From NCBI GenBank assembly GCA_964388445.1, contig CAYMAI010000010.1, positions 1 to 64,000 on the forward strand: DNA of 64,000 nucleotides, in the 5' to 3' direction. A model generated the notes under the pieces. The model saw only the letters and a list, made by a program, of their open reading frames with translations, did not search any database and was not told the origin of the DNA. The position numbers were made by a program, and so were the translations under genes. This document shows positions 25,901-33,332 of the stretch, in pieces. Source of the DNA: CAYMAI01 sp964388445. GTDB taxonomy: Bacteria; 4484-113; JAGGVC01. How positions within the stretch are numbered: position 1 is the stretch's first letter; each line of letters begins with the position of its first letter.

Positions 25901-28507
25901 ATGGGAACCAAGTCGGGAACGCGCGCGTTTCTCGCCGCGCTGATTTTGGCCGTGTTGTTTCTGTTCAATTCCTGCTCATCCGGTGGGAATTCACCCGTTA
26001 AATCTCCGCAAGGCGCATCGCTTGGCGGCGCGCTTGCGGAACTTCGTGTGCTCGAAACTCCGCCGGGCGCGGACGAAAGTGTGTTCGACGCGCTAAAGCT
26101 GGAACTCGAATCGAAGCTAACCGAAATTTGGGGCGGCGCGGACAGAATAGTCGCGCGTGCGCCCTCCGGCGATTCGGGCCGTGTCACCGACCTCTGGTAC
26201 GATTCCGGCACGGGGCATCTAACATGGAGCTATGTCAATCTCGGCGATTACGACTGCAGCGGAGAAATCGGGATTCCCGATATTACGCCGATTGCGCTGA
26301 ACTATCTCGCCCTGACCGACGATGGAGTCGGCGACGACGATTACGAGAGGTGGATAGACGGCGACGGAAACGGAGAAATCGGGATTCCCGACATCACAGC
26401 AATCGCGCTCGGCTATCTATCGCAGGTCATGGAATATCTGGTTCTCACTTGCGACACCGCCGAAGGCGAGTATGTGGAAATCGGGCGGGTGTCGTATCCC
26501 GGCGCGCCGTCGTTTCCGGTGACATTCGACGCGCCACTTCCGCCCGGCTCAATGGAATTTATCGCGGTTCAACCCGTGGACTTCGACAACAATGCGGGCG
26601 AGCGCAGCAATCCATGCACGCTTAGCGGCAATCTTCCGCCGGTCGCGGAAATTATCCCGAGCGCCGATTTAGGGGTGGCGCCGTTTGACGTCGATTTCAA
26701 CGCGACGGGTTCGAGCGACCCCGACGGCGTTATCGCAAAGTACGAGTGGGATTACGACGGCGACGGCGTGTGGGACGAGGATACGGGAACGACGCCGTAC
26801 GGTCATTACACTTACACCGCGCCCGGCACGTTTTACGCGACGCTCAAAGTAACCGACGACGGCGGACTTATAGACACCGCGACCGCCACAATCGAAGTTA
26901 CAACGGATGGGAACCAGCCGCCGACCGCGAACATCGTCGCGACGCCGGACTACGGCCCGCTTCCGCTTGAAGTTTTTCTCGACGCAAACCTGTCGAGCGA
27001 CCCGGACGGCGTAATCGTAAATTATGAATGGGACTTCGAAGGCGACGGAGTTTGGGATGCGAATACCGACGGCGAATTTTCGATTTACCACACGTACGAC
27101 GGGGCCGGCGAATATTATCCCGCGGTGCGCGTAACCGACGACGGCGGTCTTACCGCGGTGGCTTCTTGCTACGTCGGAGTCAGCGTCAACGAGCCGCCGG
27201 TCGCGGAATTCGAGTGGTGGACGACGGGCGTCGCGTACGAAGTGGAATTCGATGCATGGCAGTCTTACGACAACGACGGCGAGATTCTGCTCTACGAGTG
27301 GGATTTCGATAACGACGGCATTTACGACTTCTCCGACCCGGAGCAGTATGCCACGCACAATTTCGGCATGGTGGGCGAGTACGAATGCGTGCTGCGCGTC
27401 ACCGACGACCGCGGCGCCACTGGTATCGCGGCGAAATTCGTTTACGTTCCGCCGCCCGCGCTCGATTGGTTCATTACTAACCCCGCAGGACCGGGCGATT
27501 TCAAAGCGCCGTCCCTTGCGGAAATCGGCGGAAGTCCGGCTATCAGCTATTGCGACAACGCCACCGGGACAATTTACTACGTACAAGCAACTGACACTTA
27601 CGGCGAATCTTGGGGAACGCCGAGCGCGGTCGAGCTTGAAGATGCCGCCGGAACGGCACTTTTCGAAGCTGACGGTTTTCCCGGCATCGCTTACAACGCG
27701 TCGGTTGCGGACCACCTTAGGTACATTCGCGCCGCGAACGCGGAAGGGACGGTGTGGGGCTCGAACATTTTGCTCGACGGCTCGGTCGGCGCCGGCTGGA
27801 GTCTTAACTACGCCGACGTCGCGGGAATGCCCGCGCTTGCTTACCACACGGGGAGCTGGCAGGCGGTGGACTTCATTCGCGCCACGGACGTGCAAGGCGG
27901 AAACTGGGGCACGCCGTTCAGAATATCGTTGGATGCGAGCCAACCCAATTCGCTCCATATGGTCGCGGGGCTTCCCGCCGTCACGTACATCGATAAAGTC
28001 AATTGGAACATAATGTACCGGCGCGCGCTGTTCGACGACGGCTCCGGTTGGGAATCGCCGGTAACCGTTGTCAGCGAAGGCGACCAATTCGACGGCTGCT
28101 CGATGGTTACGCTCGGCACGACGCCGAACGTACCCGCAATCGCTTATATAGACAGCACGAACAAAAGGCTGATGTTCGTTCGCGCGACCGACTCGACGGG
28201 TTCGACTTGGGACGCTCCGCAAGTTATCGACGACTACGCATGGCCCGCTGACGTTTCGCTTGCAATCGTGGACGGCGTGCCCTGCGTGGCGTATTTTTCG
28301 TACACGCCGCCGTGGAACGCCTATCTGGCATTCAGATACGCCGCCGATGCGGCTGGCACGATTTGGAGCGACAGGCATTCGCTGCACGACAGCTATGTGC
28401 TGAAAGTGAAGCTTGCCGATGTGATGGGACACCCGGCGATAGTGTGGTACGACTTCGTCGAACCCGGAATGTATTATGCGGTGAGCTTGCCGGCCCCGCC
28501 GTCTTAG
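25901..28507 (+). CDS. Dockerin-like/triple-PKD lipoprotein
   Basis: This 868-residue protein is the longest of the three tandem paralogues. Signal peptide to Cys25 (FNSC), helical segment, then dockerin-like repeats GDYDCSGEIGIPDITPIA and GDGNGEIGIPDITAIA (about 110-170). Three PKD domains follow, each with a YEWD-(Y/F)-(D/E) core and VTDD, then the same propeller-like C-terminal half. The extra PKD units lengthen the stalk compared with the single unit of the neighbour. GGAGGAG precedes ATG 25901 in the same context as its paralogue. It is probably anchored in the envelope and exposed to bind polymers or partner proteins. A terminator follows at 28561. Confidence 0.8.
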   Translation: MGTKSGTRAFLAALILAVLFLFNSCSSGGNSPVKSPQGASLGGALAELRVLETPPGADESVFDALKLELESKLTEIWGGADRIVARAPSGDSGRVTDLWYDSGTGHLTWSYVNLGDYDCSGEIGIPDITPIALNYLALTDDGVGDDDYERWIDGDGNGEIGIPDITAIALGYLSQVMEYLVLTCDTAEGEYVEIGRVSYPGAPSFPVTFDAPLPPGSMEFIAVQPVDFDNNAGERSNPCTLSGNLPPVAEIIPSADLGVAPFDVDFNATGSSDPDGVIAKYEWDYDGDGVWDEDTGTTPYGHYTYTAPGTFYATLKVTDDGGLIDTATATIEVTTDGNQPPTANIVATPDYGPLPLEVFLDANLSSDPDGVIVNYEWDFEGDGVWDANTDGEFSIYHTYDGAGEYYPAVRVTDDGGLTAVASCYVGVSVNEPPVAEFEWWTTGVAYEVEFDAWQSYDNDGEILLYEWDFDNDGIYDFSDPEQYATHNFGMVGEYECVLRVTDDRGATGIAAKFVYVPPPALDWFITNPAGPGDFKAPSLAEIGGSPAISYCDNATGTIYYVQATDTYGESWGTPSAVELEDAAGTALFEADGFPGIAYNASVADHLRYIRAANAEGTVWGSNILLDGSVGAGWSLNYADVAGMPALAYHTGSWQAVDFIRATDVQGGNWGTPFRISLDASQPNSLHMVAGLPAVTYIDKVNWNIMYRRALFDDGSGWESPVTVVSEGDQFDGCSMVTLGTTPNVPAIAYIDSTNKRLMFVRATDSTGSTWDAPQVIDDYAWPADVSLAIVDGVPCVAYFSYTPPWNAYLAFRYAADAAGTIWSDRHSLHDSYVLKVKLADVMGHPAIVWYDFVEPGMYYAVSLPAPPS

Positions 28508-28560
28508 ACGCGGAATAAGCCGCGCTGCGCAATTACGCATTGACATGCTGTATGGATGTA

Positions 28561-28587
28561 CGGCCCGGGGAAACCCGGGCCGGTTTT
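28561..28587 (+). terminator. Terminator after lipoprotein cluster
   Basis: CGGCCCGGG, a GAAA loop and CCCGGGCCG form a perfect 9-base stem (28561-28582) followed by GTTTT. It ends transcription of the lipoprotein gene at 25901. Confidence 0.85.
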
Positions 28588-28704
28588 CATATTAAGTCGG
28601 AATTATGGTAATTCATATTTCAAAATGTGCGCAGGACTATCGAGCCAATACTATCTTTAGCGCGATATCTGCTGTTAAAAGGCACCTTGAATTGAGGCAA
28701 CCAG
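28588..28704. other. Short AT-rich intergenic stretch
   Basis: Between the terminator and the convergent lipoprotein gene I see no gene, repeat or regulatory motif. Confidence 0.4.
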
Positions 28705-29625
28705 TTAAGGCAACATAAGCTGCTGGCCAATTAGCGCAGTGCTATTCACATAACCCGTTCCGATCTTTACATTATTGCTGCCATATGCGTTTACTTTATA
28801 CCAAGGATTTCCCTGATAATTTAATACATCCAATATTTCTATAATTCCCTGTTTTGGAATAAGTACCATTTTCTCCAGATCTGCAATTGGATCTTCTGGA
28901 TTGTAAGCTTGCATCAATGGAGTTTGTTCTGACAAATAATATTTCCGTCCAACATCTAGATTCACTGGGTCATAGCTTGGAAAAACATTTGGGGCAGTCG
29001 CTAATTTCTCGATTGGATAATCAATTTCGATTTCGCTTTCAATAATTCTAATCCCGTCCGTATTTACCGCAGTTCCTGTTAGTTTTGAGTTTTGTTCACC
29101 GAACCGAGAATCCGACTGATTCACTGGCACAATCATGCTAAGCTCAATTTTATCGCCGATTGTTTCGACATCAAATCTTAATCCGATGCGTGACATTTCT
29201 TCCTGCTTTTTGTCAAGTGAATTTTTCCATTTTTCATTGTCAAGCAGTATTTCACGTTTTGACTTCCATTCTGCTGCCTTGCTTTTTTCAGAAAAATAAT
29301 CAACCAAATAGACTGCGGGACTTCCTTTTTCAGAATAGGGCCTTGAAACGCTAATAATTATGTCCGTGCTGTCCGGCAGGTCTGTCTCCAAAATTATGCT
29401 AAGGATTGATCCGTTCAATTCGCTATGCACGTCGAATTTATTGCAGACGATTTTATCTGCATTTTCAGTATGTGAATTTGAATCGTTTTCGGGACAACCC
29501 GCCATAAAAGGCAATAACGCGGAAACTGTTATTGCAAAGGCATTCGGCACTAAGCGTCCATTTGAGAAAAAAAGGAAAATGAAACGTCTAAGGCTTGAAT
29601 TCAATGAGCTTTCGCATATTGGCAT
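28705..29625 (-). CDS. Lipoprotein with SH3-like C-terminal region
   Basis: This encodes a 306-residue exported protein. The N terminus is unusually long before the hydrophobic segment; the lipobox LPFMAGC places the lipidated Cys near residue 44. The middle is charged with a Lys/Glu helix (EKSKAAEWKSKREILLDNEKWK). The C-terminal 60 residues (KQGIIEILDVLNYQGNPWYKV ... GTGYV) resemble a bacterial SH3 domain, which often binds cell-wall peptides. AGGAGA precedes ATG 29625. It is AT-rich relative to its neighbours and was probably acquired. Function unknown. Confidence 0.7.
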   Translation of the reverse strand: MPICESSLNSSLRRFIFLFFSNGRLVPNAFAITVSALLPFMAGCPENDSNSHTENADKIVCNKFDVHSELNGSILSIILETDLPDSTDIIISVSRPYSEKGSPAVYLVDYFSEKSKAAEWKSKREILLDNEKWKNSLDKKQEEMSRIGLRFDVETIGDKIELSMIVPVNQSDSRFGEQNSKLTGTAVNTDGIRIIESEIEIDYPIEKLATAPNVFPSYDPVNLDVGRKYYLSEQTPLMQAYNPEDPIADLEKMVLIPKQGIIEILDVLNYQGNPWYKVNAYGSNNVKIGTGYVNSTALIGQQLMLP

Positions 29626-29671
29626 ATCAAAATCTCCTAGTTAGCGGGCAAGATAAATGATCATTCTACAC

Positions 29672-29824
29672 CTACCCCATCCGTTTCAGCACTTCGTAGG
29701 CGATGACCATCCGCCGGATTTCGTTCGTGCCTTCGTAGATGCGCTTGATCCGGGCGTCGCGGTAGTACCTTTCGAGCGGGAAGTCTTTCGTATATCCGTA
29801 AACGCCGATTGTGTAAATCCTCAT
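29672..29824 (-). pseudogene. Displaced 3' end of acyl-CoA dehydrogenase with new start
   Basis: This 50-codon frame begins MRIYTIGVYG, which looks like the N terminus of a DUF488 protein. From YGYT onward it matches the last 38 codons of the acyl-CoA dehydrogenase at 30441, including the active-site segment RIYEGTNEI. I count six base differences over about 125 bases, four of them silent. It starts 17 bases after the DUF488 stop and has no good ribosome-binding site. It is a direct repeat of the intact gene end, separated from it by DUF488. Confidence 0.8.
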
Positions 29825-29841
29825 CCTAATACCCGAATCCG

Positions 29842-30387
29842 CTAAAATTTTCTATTCGAAGTAAATGCGATTTCGAACAGGTTTATCTGTCCGCCGGTCA
29901 GTCTGCGGATGACGTCTTCCTGCGAGACGGCATTGCCTTCTTCGTCAATATGAATCCCGGTCACGCCCTTTTTTACCAGCGTTTCGCCTATCATCTTGCT
30001 TCTATGGCACATTTCGGGTTTTAGCTCGCTGCACATGATGCACACCGCGGTTCGCGAGCGGGCAAGGGCAACCAAAGTTTCGATTCCGTCTATATACACT
30101 TTTCGCATGGTCAGCTTGGAATAGTCCGCTTTGCCGCCCGTTAAGTAGTTTTCATCGTCTGTAAAGCCGCCGAGCGAGCCGCCCATAAACATGTATTCGA
30201 TGCCGCGTTCTTTCATCGCGGCATCTAGATTGTGCCGATTGAAATCAGGTACGTATTTAGAAAAAGGGCTGGAGCGAACATCCACGAGCGTGGTGATACC
30301 GCTTGCCAAAAGGAGCGAGAAAAACTCGTCCATTGTGCGGTTTCCGTGGCCTATAGAGTAAATCGTAATGCCAGAATTCTTTTCCAC
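29842..30387 (-). CDS. DUF488 protein
   Basis: This 181-residue protein belongs to DUF488, a family of unknown biochemical role. Hallmarks are ITIYSIGHGNRTMDEFFSLL at the N terminus, LVDVRSSPFSKYVPDFN, the Cys-containing CIMCSELKPEMCHR and a basic C terminus. GTG 30387 is chosen because TATAAT lies exactly six bases upstream and no ribosome-binding site exists; a longer frame to 30747 only overlaps the dehydrogenase gene in another frame. It is inserted between the intact end of the dehydrogenase and the displaced copy of that end. Confidence 0.87.
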   Translation of the reverse strand: MEKNSGITIYSIGHGNRTMDEFFSLLLASGITTLVDVRSSPFSKYVPDFNRHNLDAAMKERGIEYMFMGGSLGGFTDDENYLTGGKADYSKLTMRKVYIDGIETLVALARSRTAVCIMCSELKPEMCHRSKMIGETLVKKGVTGIHIDEEGNAVSQEDVIRRLTGGQINLFEIAFTSNRKF

Positions 30388-30393
30388 GCTGCA

Positions 30394-30402
30394 ATTATAC
30401 CA
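30394..30402 (-). promoter_or_regulatory. Leaderless extended -10 of DUF488
   Basis: On the minus strand TGGTATAAT (30402-30394) is an extended -10 element. Six bases separate it from the GTG at 30387, so transcription should start at the start codon. Confidence 0.65.
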
Positions 30403-30440
30403 GCTGCGCCGTACAGCCCGCCATGTTGGCACCAGCCGAT

Positions 30441-31601
30441 TTAACCCATCCTTTTCAGCACTTCGTGGGCGATGACCATCCGCTGGATTTCGTTCGTGCC
30501 TTCGTAGATGCGCTTGATGCGGGCGTCGCGATAGTACCTTTCGAGCGGGAAGTCTTTCGTATAGCCGTATCCGCCGTGAATCTGGAGCGCGAGGTCGGTG
30601 ATGCGCCCGACAACTTCGCTGGCGTACAGCTTTGCCTGCGCCGCTTCGAGCGTGCATTTGCCGTCTTTCGCGTCTTTCGTCCACGCCGCGTATAAAGTCA
30701 TCAGTCTCGCAGCCTGAAGCTCGGTCGCCATGTCCGCGAGCATCCACTGTATCGCCTGAAAATCTTTAAGCGCGTGGCCGAACTGCTCGCGCTCTTTAGA
30801 ATATTTCACCGCGGCTTCGAGCGCGGCCTGGCCGATGCCGACCGACGCTGCGGCGACGCCGATGCGCCCGCTGTCGAGCGTCTTCATCGCCATCAAAAAT
30901 CCGCGGCCGATTCCGCGCTCGCCGCCGAGAATCTGGTCTTTATGGACGCGTACGTTTTCGAAGTGCAGCTCGGTTTGCACGGTGCCGCGTATGCCCATCG
31001 TTTCTTCGATTTTGCCCGTCGTGAAGCCTGGCGTGTCGCGGTCCACGATAAATCCCGTAATTCCGCGCAGCCCCGCCTTCGGGTTCGTCGTCGCCATAAT
31101 AACGAAAATGCCGGCGTAGTGGCCGTTCGTTATCCACTGCTTGTGGCCGTTGATTACGTAATAATCGCCGTCTTTGTCCGCTCTCGTGCGGATGCCAGCG
31201 GCGTCGCTTCCGGCGGACGGCTCGGTCAACCCGAACGCGCCGATTTTTTCGCCGCTCGTAAGTTGGGGAAGATAGGTGTTTTTCTGCTGGTCCGTGCCGA
31301 ACAGCAGAATCGGCATGCAGCAAAGCGAGCAGTGCGCGCCGAGAATCGTCGCGGTCGAGCCGCAGGCGCGCGCCACTTCCTCGCCGATTAGCGCGTACGA
31401 AAGCGTGTCGAGGCCCGGCCCGCCGTATTCTTCCGGTATCGGCGGCGTCAAAAGGCCGAGCTCGGCCATTTTCTTGAGCGTATCTTCCGGAAACGCCCGC
31501 GTGGTTTCAAGCTCGGCGGCTTGAGGCGCAAGCACTTCCTCCGCAAACTCGCGCGCCATGTCGCGAATCATCTGGTGGTCTTCGCCAAGGGCAAACTCCA
31601 T
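30441..31601 (-). CDS. Acyl-CoA dehydrogenase
   Basis: This 386-residue flavoenzyme oxidises acyl-CoA to enoyl-CoA, passing electrons to an electron-transfer flavoprotein. The FAD/substrate motif GLTEPSAGSDAAG is at 124-136, KQWITNGHYAG follows, and the catalytic base is Glu367 in RIYEGTNEI. Length and motifs fit the short-chain/butyryl-type group. GGAGGAG precedes ATG 31601. A TATAAT at 31641-31636 gives a 28-base leader. No other beta-oxidation genes are in the window. Its last 38 codons are duplicated at 29672-29785. Confidence 0.95.
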   Translation of the reverse strand: MEFALGEDHQMIRDMAREFAEEVLAPQAAELETTRAFPEDTLKKMAELGLLTPPIPEEYGGPGLDTLSYALIGEEVARACGSTATILGAHCSLCCMPILLFGTDQQKNTYLPQLTSGEKIGAFGLTEPSAGSDAAGIRTRADKDGDYYVINGHKQWITNGHYAGIFVIMATTNPKAGLRGITGFIVDRDTPGFTTGKIEETMGIRGTVQTELHFENVRVHKDQILGGERGIGRGFLMAMKTLDSGRIGVAAASVGIGQAALEAAVKYSKEREQFGHALKDFQAIQWMLADMATELQAARLMTLYAAWTKDAKDGKCTLEAAQAKLYASEVVGRITDLALQIHGGYGYTKDFPLERYYRDARIKRIYEGTNEIQRMVIAHEVLKRMG

Positions 31602-31805
31602 TTTTCTCCTCCGGGGCCGGTCGGCCCATAGCGGAATTATATCCCGATGCGGTTACCGAAGGCGCATGGAATGCGGCTTTTTCCCAAATGAACGGCCGCC
31701 GGAAAATTCGTTCACAAAGAAAAAATTTTTTTCGCAAACCCCTTTACATTTCAAAAAAAGTAGTAAAATAAAACCGCTGTTAAATCTCTTTTAAGGAGTT
31801 TGGCT
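31602..31805. promoter_or_regulatory. Divergent promoter region
   Basis: Leftward, TATAAT (31641-31636) drives the dehydrogenase. Rightward, TTTACA (31743-31748) and TAAAAT (31764-31769), 15 bases apart, are a possible promoter for the small basic gene at 31806. The centre is AT-rich with A-runs; no operator is recognised. Confidence 0.5.
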
Positions 31806-31907
31806 ATGCCGACCAAGAAGGCTCCTGAAAAGGCTGCAAAGCCTGCCGCGAAGGCGAAGCCCGCGGCGAAGGCCGCGAAGCCTGCCGCAAAGACGAAGAA
31901 GAAGTAG
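31806..31907 (+). CDS. Lys/Ala/Pro-rich 33-residue histone-tail-like protein
   Basis: This short gene encodes 33 residues made almost only of Lys, Ala and Pro, with repeated AAKPAAK units and a terminal TKKK. The composition is that of histone H1 tails and of bacterial nucleoid or RNA-polymerase-associated basic repeats. Its reality is supported by AAGGAG eight bases before ATG 31806, a promoter upstream and a strong terminator 71 bases after the stop, so it is a complete single-gene unit. It most likely binds DNA or RNA by charge. Confidence 0.75.
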   Translation: MPTKKAPEKAAKPAAKAKPAAKAAKPAAKTKKK

Positions 31908-31977
31908 CGATACGTCTTCGGGGCGTTCGTTTTCGGAACGAAAGCGGCATCGCCCGGCGTTCCGAATGTAAATGTAG

Positions 31978-32007
31978 GACGCTGTTTCGAAAAAACAGCG
32001 TCTTTTT
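31978..32007 (+). terminator. Terminator of the small basic gene
   Basis: GACGCTGTTT and AAACAGCGTC form a perfect 10-base stem around CGAAA, followed by five T. Confidence 0.9.
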
Positions 32008-32028
32008 AATGCCCGAATTCGGGTAGGG

Positions 32029-32050
32029 TTATCCACAAAGGTGTTGATAA
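32029..32050. promoter_or_regulatory. Pair of opposed DnaA boxes
   Basis: TTATCCACA (32029-32037) is a perfect DnaA box. Four bases later TGTTGATAA (32042-32050) is a second box, TTATCAACA, on the other strand. They sit between the terminator and the 3' end of the gene at 32058. No AT-rich unwinding element or further boxes are evident, so a DnaA-binding or titration site is more likely than an origin. Confidence 0.45.
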
Positions 32051-32057
32051 CTTTCCA

Positions 32058-33107
32058 CTAAACCTCAAGAAAATCCGTCTGCTCGTTTTTATCTTTCCTG
32101 CCGCGCCAAACATAGTCGAATCGCTTGTGATAATTCGGGTCGGGGCGCGGCTCCACGCCGTATTCTCCGCCGCTTCCCTCTTCCGGCGCGGGCAGCTTCG
32201 CGATTTTCTCGTCGTGAGCCTTACGTATATGCGCGGGCAAAAAGTCCCGCTCGATTTTCCGCAGCGTGTCCGCTTCGTCCAGTTCGTATCCGCCTTCGCG
32301 GTAAATTCCGGCGAGACGCCAGCGCGCGCGCGCGATTAAAAATGGATTGCGTTTATGTGTGAAAAGCAGCGCGGCGCGATATTCCGAAATCGCCCGATCG
32401 ATTCCATGCTCCGCAAGCATCGCTTCCGCGCGAAGCATCGTCAGGCCGATGTCCAGCGAGTCGGTGTTTTTATAGGTTCTGTTGGACAGAAGCCGCCATG
32501 CGTCCGCGTAATTCCCCATCCGAATGTGGATAAGTACGATCATATATAGCATTTCGTCTATCAGGTAATATTCGTTCGCGGCGCGGTCGATTAGCCGCCC
32601 CGATTCCACGAAGTCCCCCGTTTCGATATACGCCGCCGCGGCCGCCATCATCATTCCCAGCCGATTCGGGTAAAACGCCATTACAAGGTCGTAGTCGAGT
32701 CTGACGAGAACCCTAAGGGACGGCAGCCATGCCTTTATGTAGCGGCCCATCGGCTGGGCGCCGCGCACGTCGAACGCGGGAAGAATCGACTTCAGCCCCT
32801 TTTCGGGACGCCCGCTTTGGAAATGCGAAAGCGCGGCGATTACGCGCAAGTCGGGAAGCCAAGGCATCGCATTTCCGGCGGCGTCCATTTCGCGTGCTGC
32901 GAGCGCGAGCCGTCCTTCCGCGAATTTCGAAAGGCCGGACAGGACAAGTCTTTCGTGCCTGTGCATTAGAAAACGCGCCAGCGAGCCGATTTTGCGCACG
33001 CTTTCGGCCGAGTACGCAAGCGACTGGGCCTCGACCGGTACCTCGTAGAGCGGCGGAGGCGCCCGGAAAAAATCATCGTAATAATCGAGCGGCCTGATTT
33101 TGGTCAT
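32058..33107 (-). CDS. Helical-repeat (TPR-like) protein
   Basis: This encodes a 349-residue soluble protein of unknown function. From about residue 60 to 290 it is a run of helical pairs rich in Ala and Leu, resembling tetratricopeptide repeats (LALAAREMDAAGNAMPWLPD, then AAAYIETGDFVESGRLID, then HIRMGNYADAWRLL). The C-terminal 60 residues are charged and probably disordered. Start 33107 (MTKIRPLDYY) has a weak AGG site; ATG 33155 is an alternative. It probably scaffolds protein contacts. It is divergent from the DUF3800 gene. Confidence 0.65.
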   Translation of the reverse strand: MTKIRPLDYYDDFFRAPPPLYEVPVEAQSLAYSAESVRKIGSLARFLMHRHERLVLSGLSKFAEGRLALAAREMDAAGNAMPWLPDLRVIAALSHFQSGRPEKGLKSILPAFDVRGAQPMGRYIKAWLPSLRVLVRLDYDLVMAFYPNRLGMMMAAAAAYIETGDFVESGRLIDRAANEYYLIDEMLYMIVLIHIRMGNYADAWRLLSNRTYKNTDSLDIGLTMLRAEAMLAEHGIDRAISEYRAALLFTHKRNPFLIARARWRLAGIYREGGYELDEADTLRKIERDFLPAHIRKAHDEKIAKLPAPEEGSGGEYGVEPRPDPNYHKRFDYVWRGRKDKNEQTDFLEV

Positions 33108-33209
33108 TTCAAACCTGCCAAGATTCCAGATGTAGCAGTACGGCGCATGACCGTTCATTCTAAGGCAAATGGCAAAGTTTTCAAATTTTACCCTCAGGTT
33201 AGGCCAGCG

Positions 33210-33238
33210 TTGCCGAATTTCAATTTCGAGGGTATAAT
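33210..33238 (+). promoter_or_regulatory. Promoter of DUF3800 leader
   Basis: TTGCCG (33210-33215), a 17-base spacer and TATAAT (33233-33238). Transcription should begin at about 33243-33245. Confidence 0.65.
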
Positions 33239-33244
33239 GAAAAT

Positions 33245-33304
33245 GCGTCTGGGAGAGTCGCCAAGCGTCTCGCGACGGGCTAGCCTGTCCCCAGTCGCTT
33301 TTTT
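33245..33304 (+). ncRNA. Attenuator-like leader or small RNA before DUF3800
   Basis: The first 60 transcribed bases end in a terminator: GCGACGGG (33272-33279) pairs with CCC and GTCGC (up to 33298), followed by six T. The upstream GTCGC (33257-33261) can pair with the same GCGAC (33272-33276), and CTGGG (33249-33253) with CCCAG (33290-33294). Mutually exclusive pairings ending in a terminator are the mark of a transcription attenuator or riboswitch; a free-standing small RNA is the alternative. The DUF3800 start lies 29 bases beyond the T-run. I recognise no known riboswitch class. Confidence 0.5.
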
Positions 33305-33332
33305 GCATAAACCAAGTATTCAAAGGCGAAAA

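Noticed and set aside
26669..28546. 625-codon open frame opposite the third lipoprotein
   Set aside because: It is Arg/Val-rich without a start signal; the plus strand shows dockerin and PKD motifs throughout.
31507..31629. Leaderless 40-codon frame with TATAAT six bases before ATG, overlapping the dehydrogenase start
   Set aside because: The spacing fits the leaderless pattern, but the frame overlaps a well-supported gene and its sequence looks random; the -10 more simply serves the dehydrogenase.
32029..32050. Chromosome origin oriC
   Set aside because: Only two boxes, no AT-rich unwinding region and no dnaA/dnaN nearby.
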